Positions 37,632 to 37,716 of a DNA stretch of 37,716 bases are shown here, in pieces. The notes under the pieces were generated by a model. It saw only the letters and a list, made by a program, of their open reading frames with translations, was not told the origin of the DNA and ran no database searches. Each line of letters starts with the position of its first letter. Positions within the stretch are counted from its first letter, which is position 1. This stretch comes from Betaproteobacteria bacterium. Its GTDB lineage: Bacteria; Pseudomonadota; Gammaproteobacteria; Burkholderiales; SG8-41. The DNA is taken from the NCBI GenBank assembly GCA_025360445.1, contig JANYCE010000026.1:1-37716 (forward strand), read 5' to 3'. Made by a program: the position numbers and the translations under genes.

Positions 37632-37716
37632 TCAAACTCTTTCGATGATCGCGGCCATGCCCTGCCCGCCGCCGATGCACAGACTGACGAGCGCATATCG
37701 TCCGCCCGTGCGCTGC
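37632..37716 (-). CDS. Thiolase (acetyl-CoA C-acyltransferase), last 28 codons
   Basis: Too short for the ORF track and cut by the right edge. The reverse strand reads QRTGGRYALVSLCIGGGQGM and ends AAIIERV. This contains the C-terminal catalytic Cys region CIGGGQG of thiolases, in the form usual for degradative enzymes (GGRYALVSLCIGGGQG). The minus-strand stop is at 37632-37634. The reaction would be CoA-dependent cleavage of a 3-oxoacyl-CoA or its reverse, which fits the acyl-CoA dehydrogenase beside it. Which thiolase class (acetoacetyl, 3-oxoadipyl or long-chain) cannot be decided from 28 residues. Confidence 0.92.
   Translation of the reverse strand, partial: QRTGGRYALVSLCIGGGQGMAAIIERV
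37660..37667 (-). other. KOPS-like octamer on minus strand (CCCTGCCC on +)
   Basis: Reads GGGCAGGG on the minus strand, right of dif, pointing toward it. It lies in the conserved GGGQGM-coding part of the thiolase gene, so coding constraint may explain it. Confidence 0.3.

Overview
The window looks like a betaproteobacterial chromosome, probably from Burkholderiales or Nitrosomonadales. It is GC-rich and has the gene order usual for that class: lpxB-rnhB / RNA methyltransferase / ppsR<>ppsA / pyrG-kdsA-eno-ftsB / folD / rne<>rluC-gph-Rieske-sppA / yceF<>yceD-rpmF-plsX-fabHDG-acpP-fabF-pabC-mltG-tmk-holB-tatD. A Bug/TctC-type binding protein and a glutaryl-CoA-dehydrogenase-like gene at the right end fit the same group. 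No rRNA, tRNA, CRISPR array, insertion sequence or prophage was recognised.

Left part (1-5.1 kb): the 3' end of lpxB and rnhB are followed by a divergent pair. These are a TIGR04348-type glycosyltransferase (SenB, selenosugar synthase) and an EgtB-like DinB/FGE-sulfatase protein (SenA, selenoneine synthase). Together they are the diagnostic core of the selenoneine pathway. senA is fused by an ATGA overlap to a housekeeping SpoU-type RNA methyltransferase. ppsR then faces ppsA, and the target Thr419 and catalytic His421 of PpsA are both present.

Middle (5.1-12.6 kb): ppsA, then pyrG-kdsA-eno-ftsB (CTP, KDO, glycolysis, division), then folD facing left. From 12.6 to 15.2 kb lies a loosely packed islet of small or degenerate genes: a 44-aa membrane protein, a Gly/Ser-rich ORF with a G9 tract, a lipoprotein broken by a one-base frameshift at a G6 tract, a conserved-looking hypothetical protein, and a small two-helix membrane protein. 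rne (RNase E) follows, with a perfect-palindrome terminator and a leader of nearly 490 bp shared with divergent rluC.

From 18.5 to 33.9 kb is the conserved rluC...sppA group and then the fatty-acid / cell-envelope / replication operon from yceD to tatD and an ankyrin gene. Starts and stops are mostly overlapping. A near-consensus sigma70 promoter sits almost on the yceD start codon.

At 33.94 kb there is a 28-bp dif-like site that matches E. coli dif at 23 of 28 positions, with an identical TGTATA centre. Most genes to its left run rightward and every gene to its right runs leftward. All six KOPS-like octamers (GGGNAGGG) found by eye point toward it. This marks the window as the chromosome terminus. 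Right of dif are an alpha/beta hydrolase, a TctC/Bug solute-binding protein, a glutaryl-CoA-dehydrogenase-like gene with an unusual residue next to the catalytic Glu, a terminator, and the last 28 codons of a thiolase.
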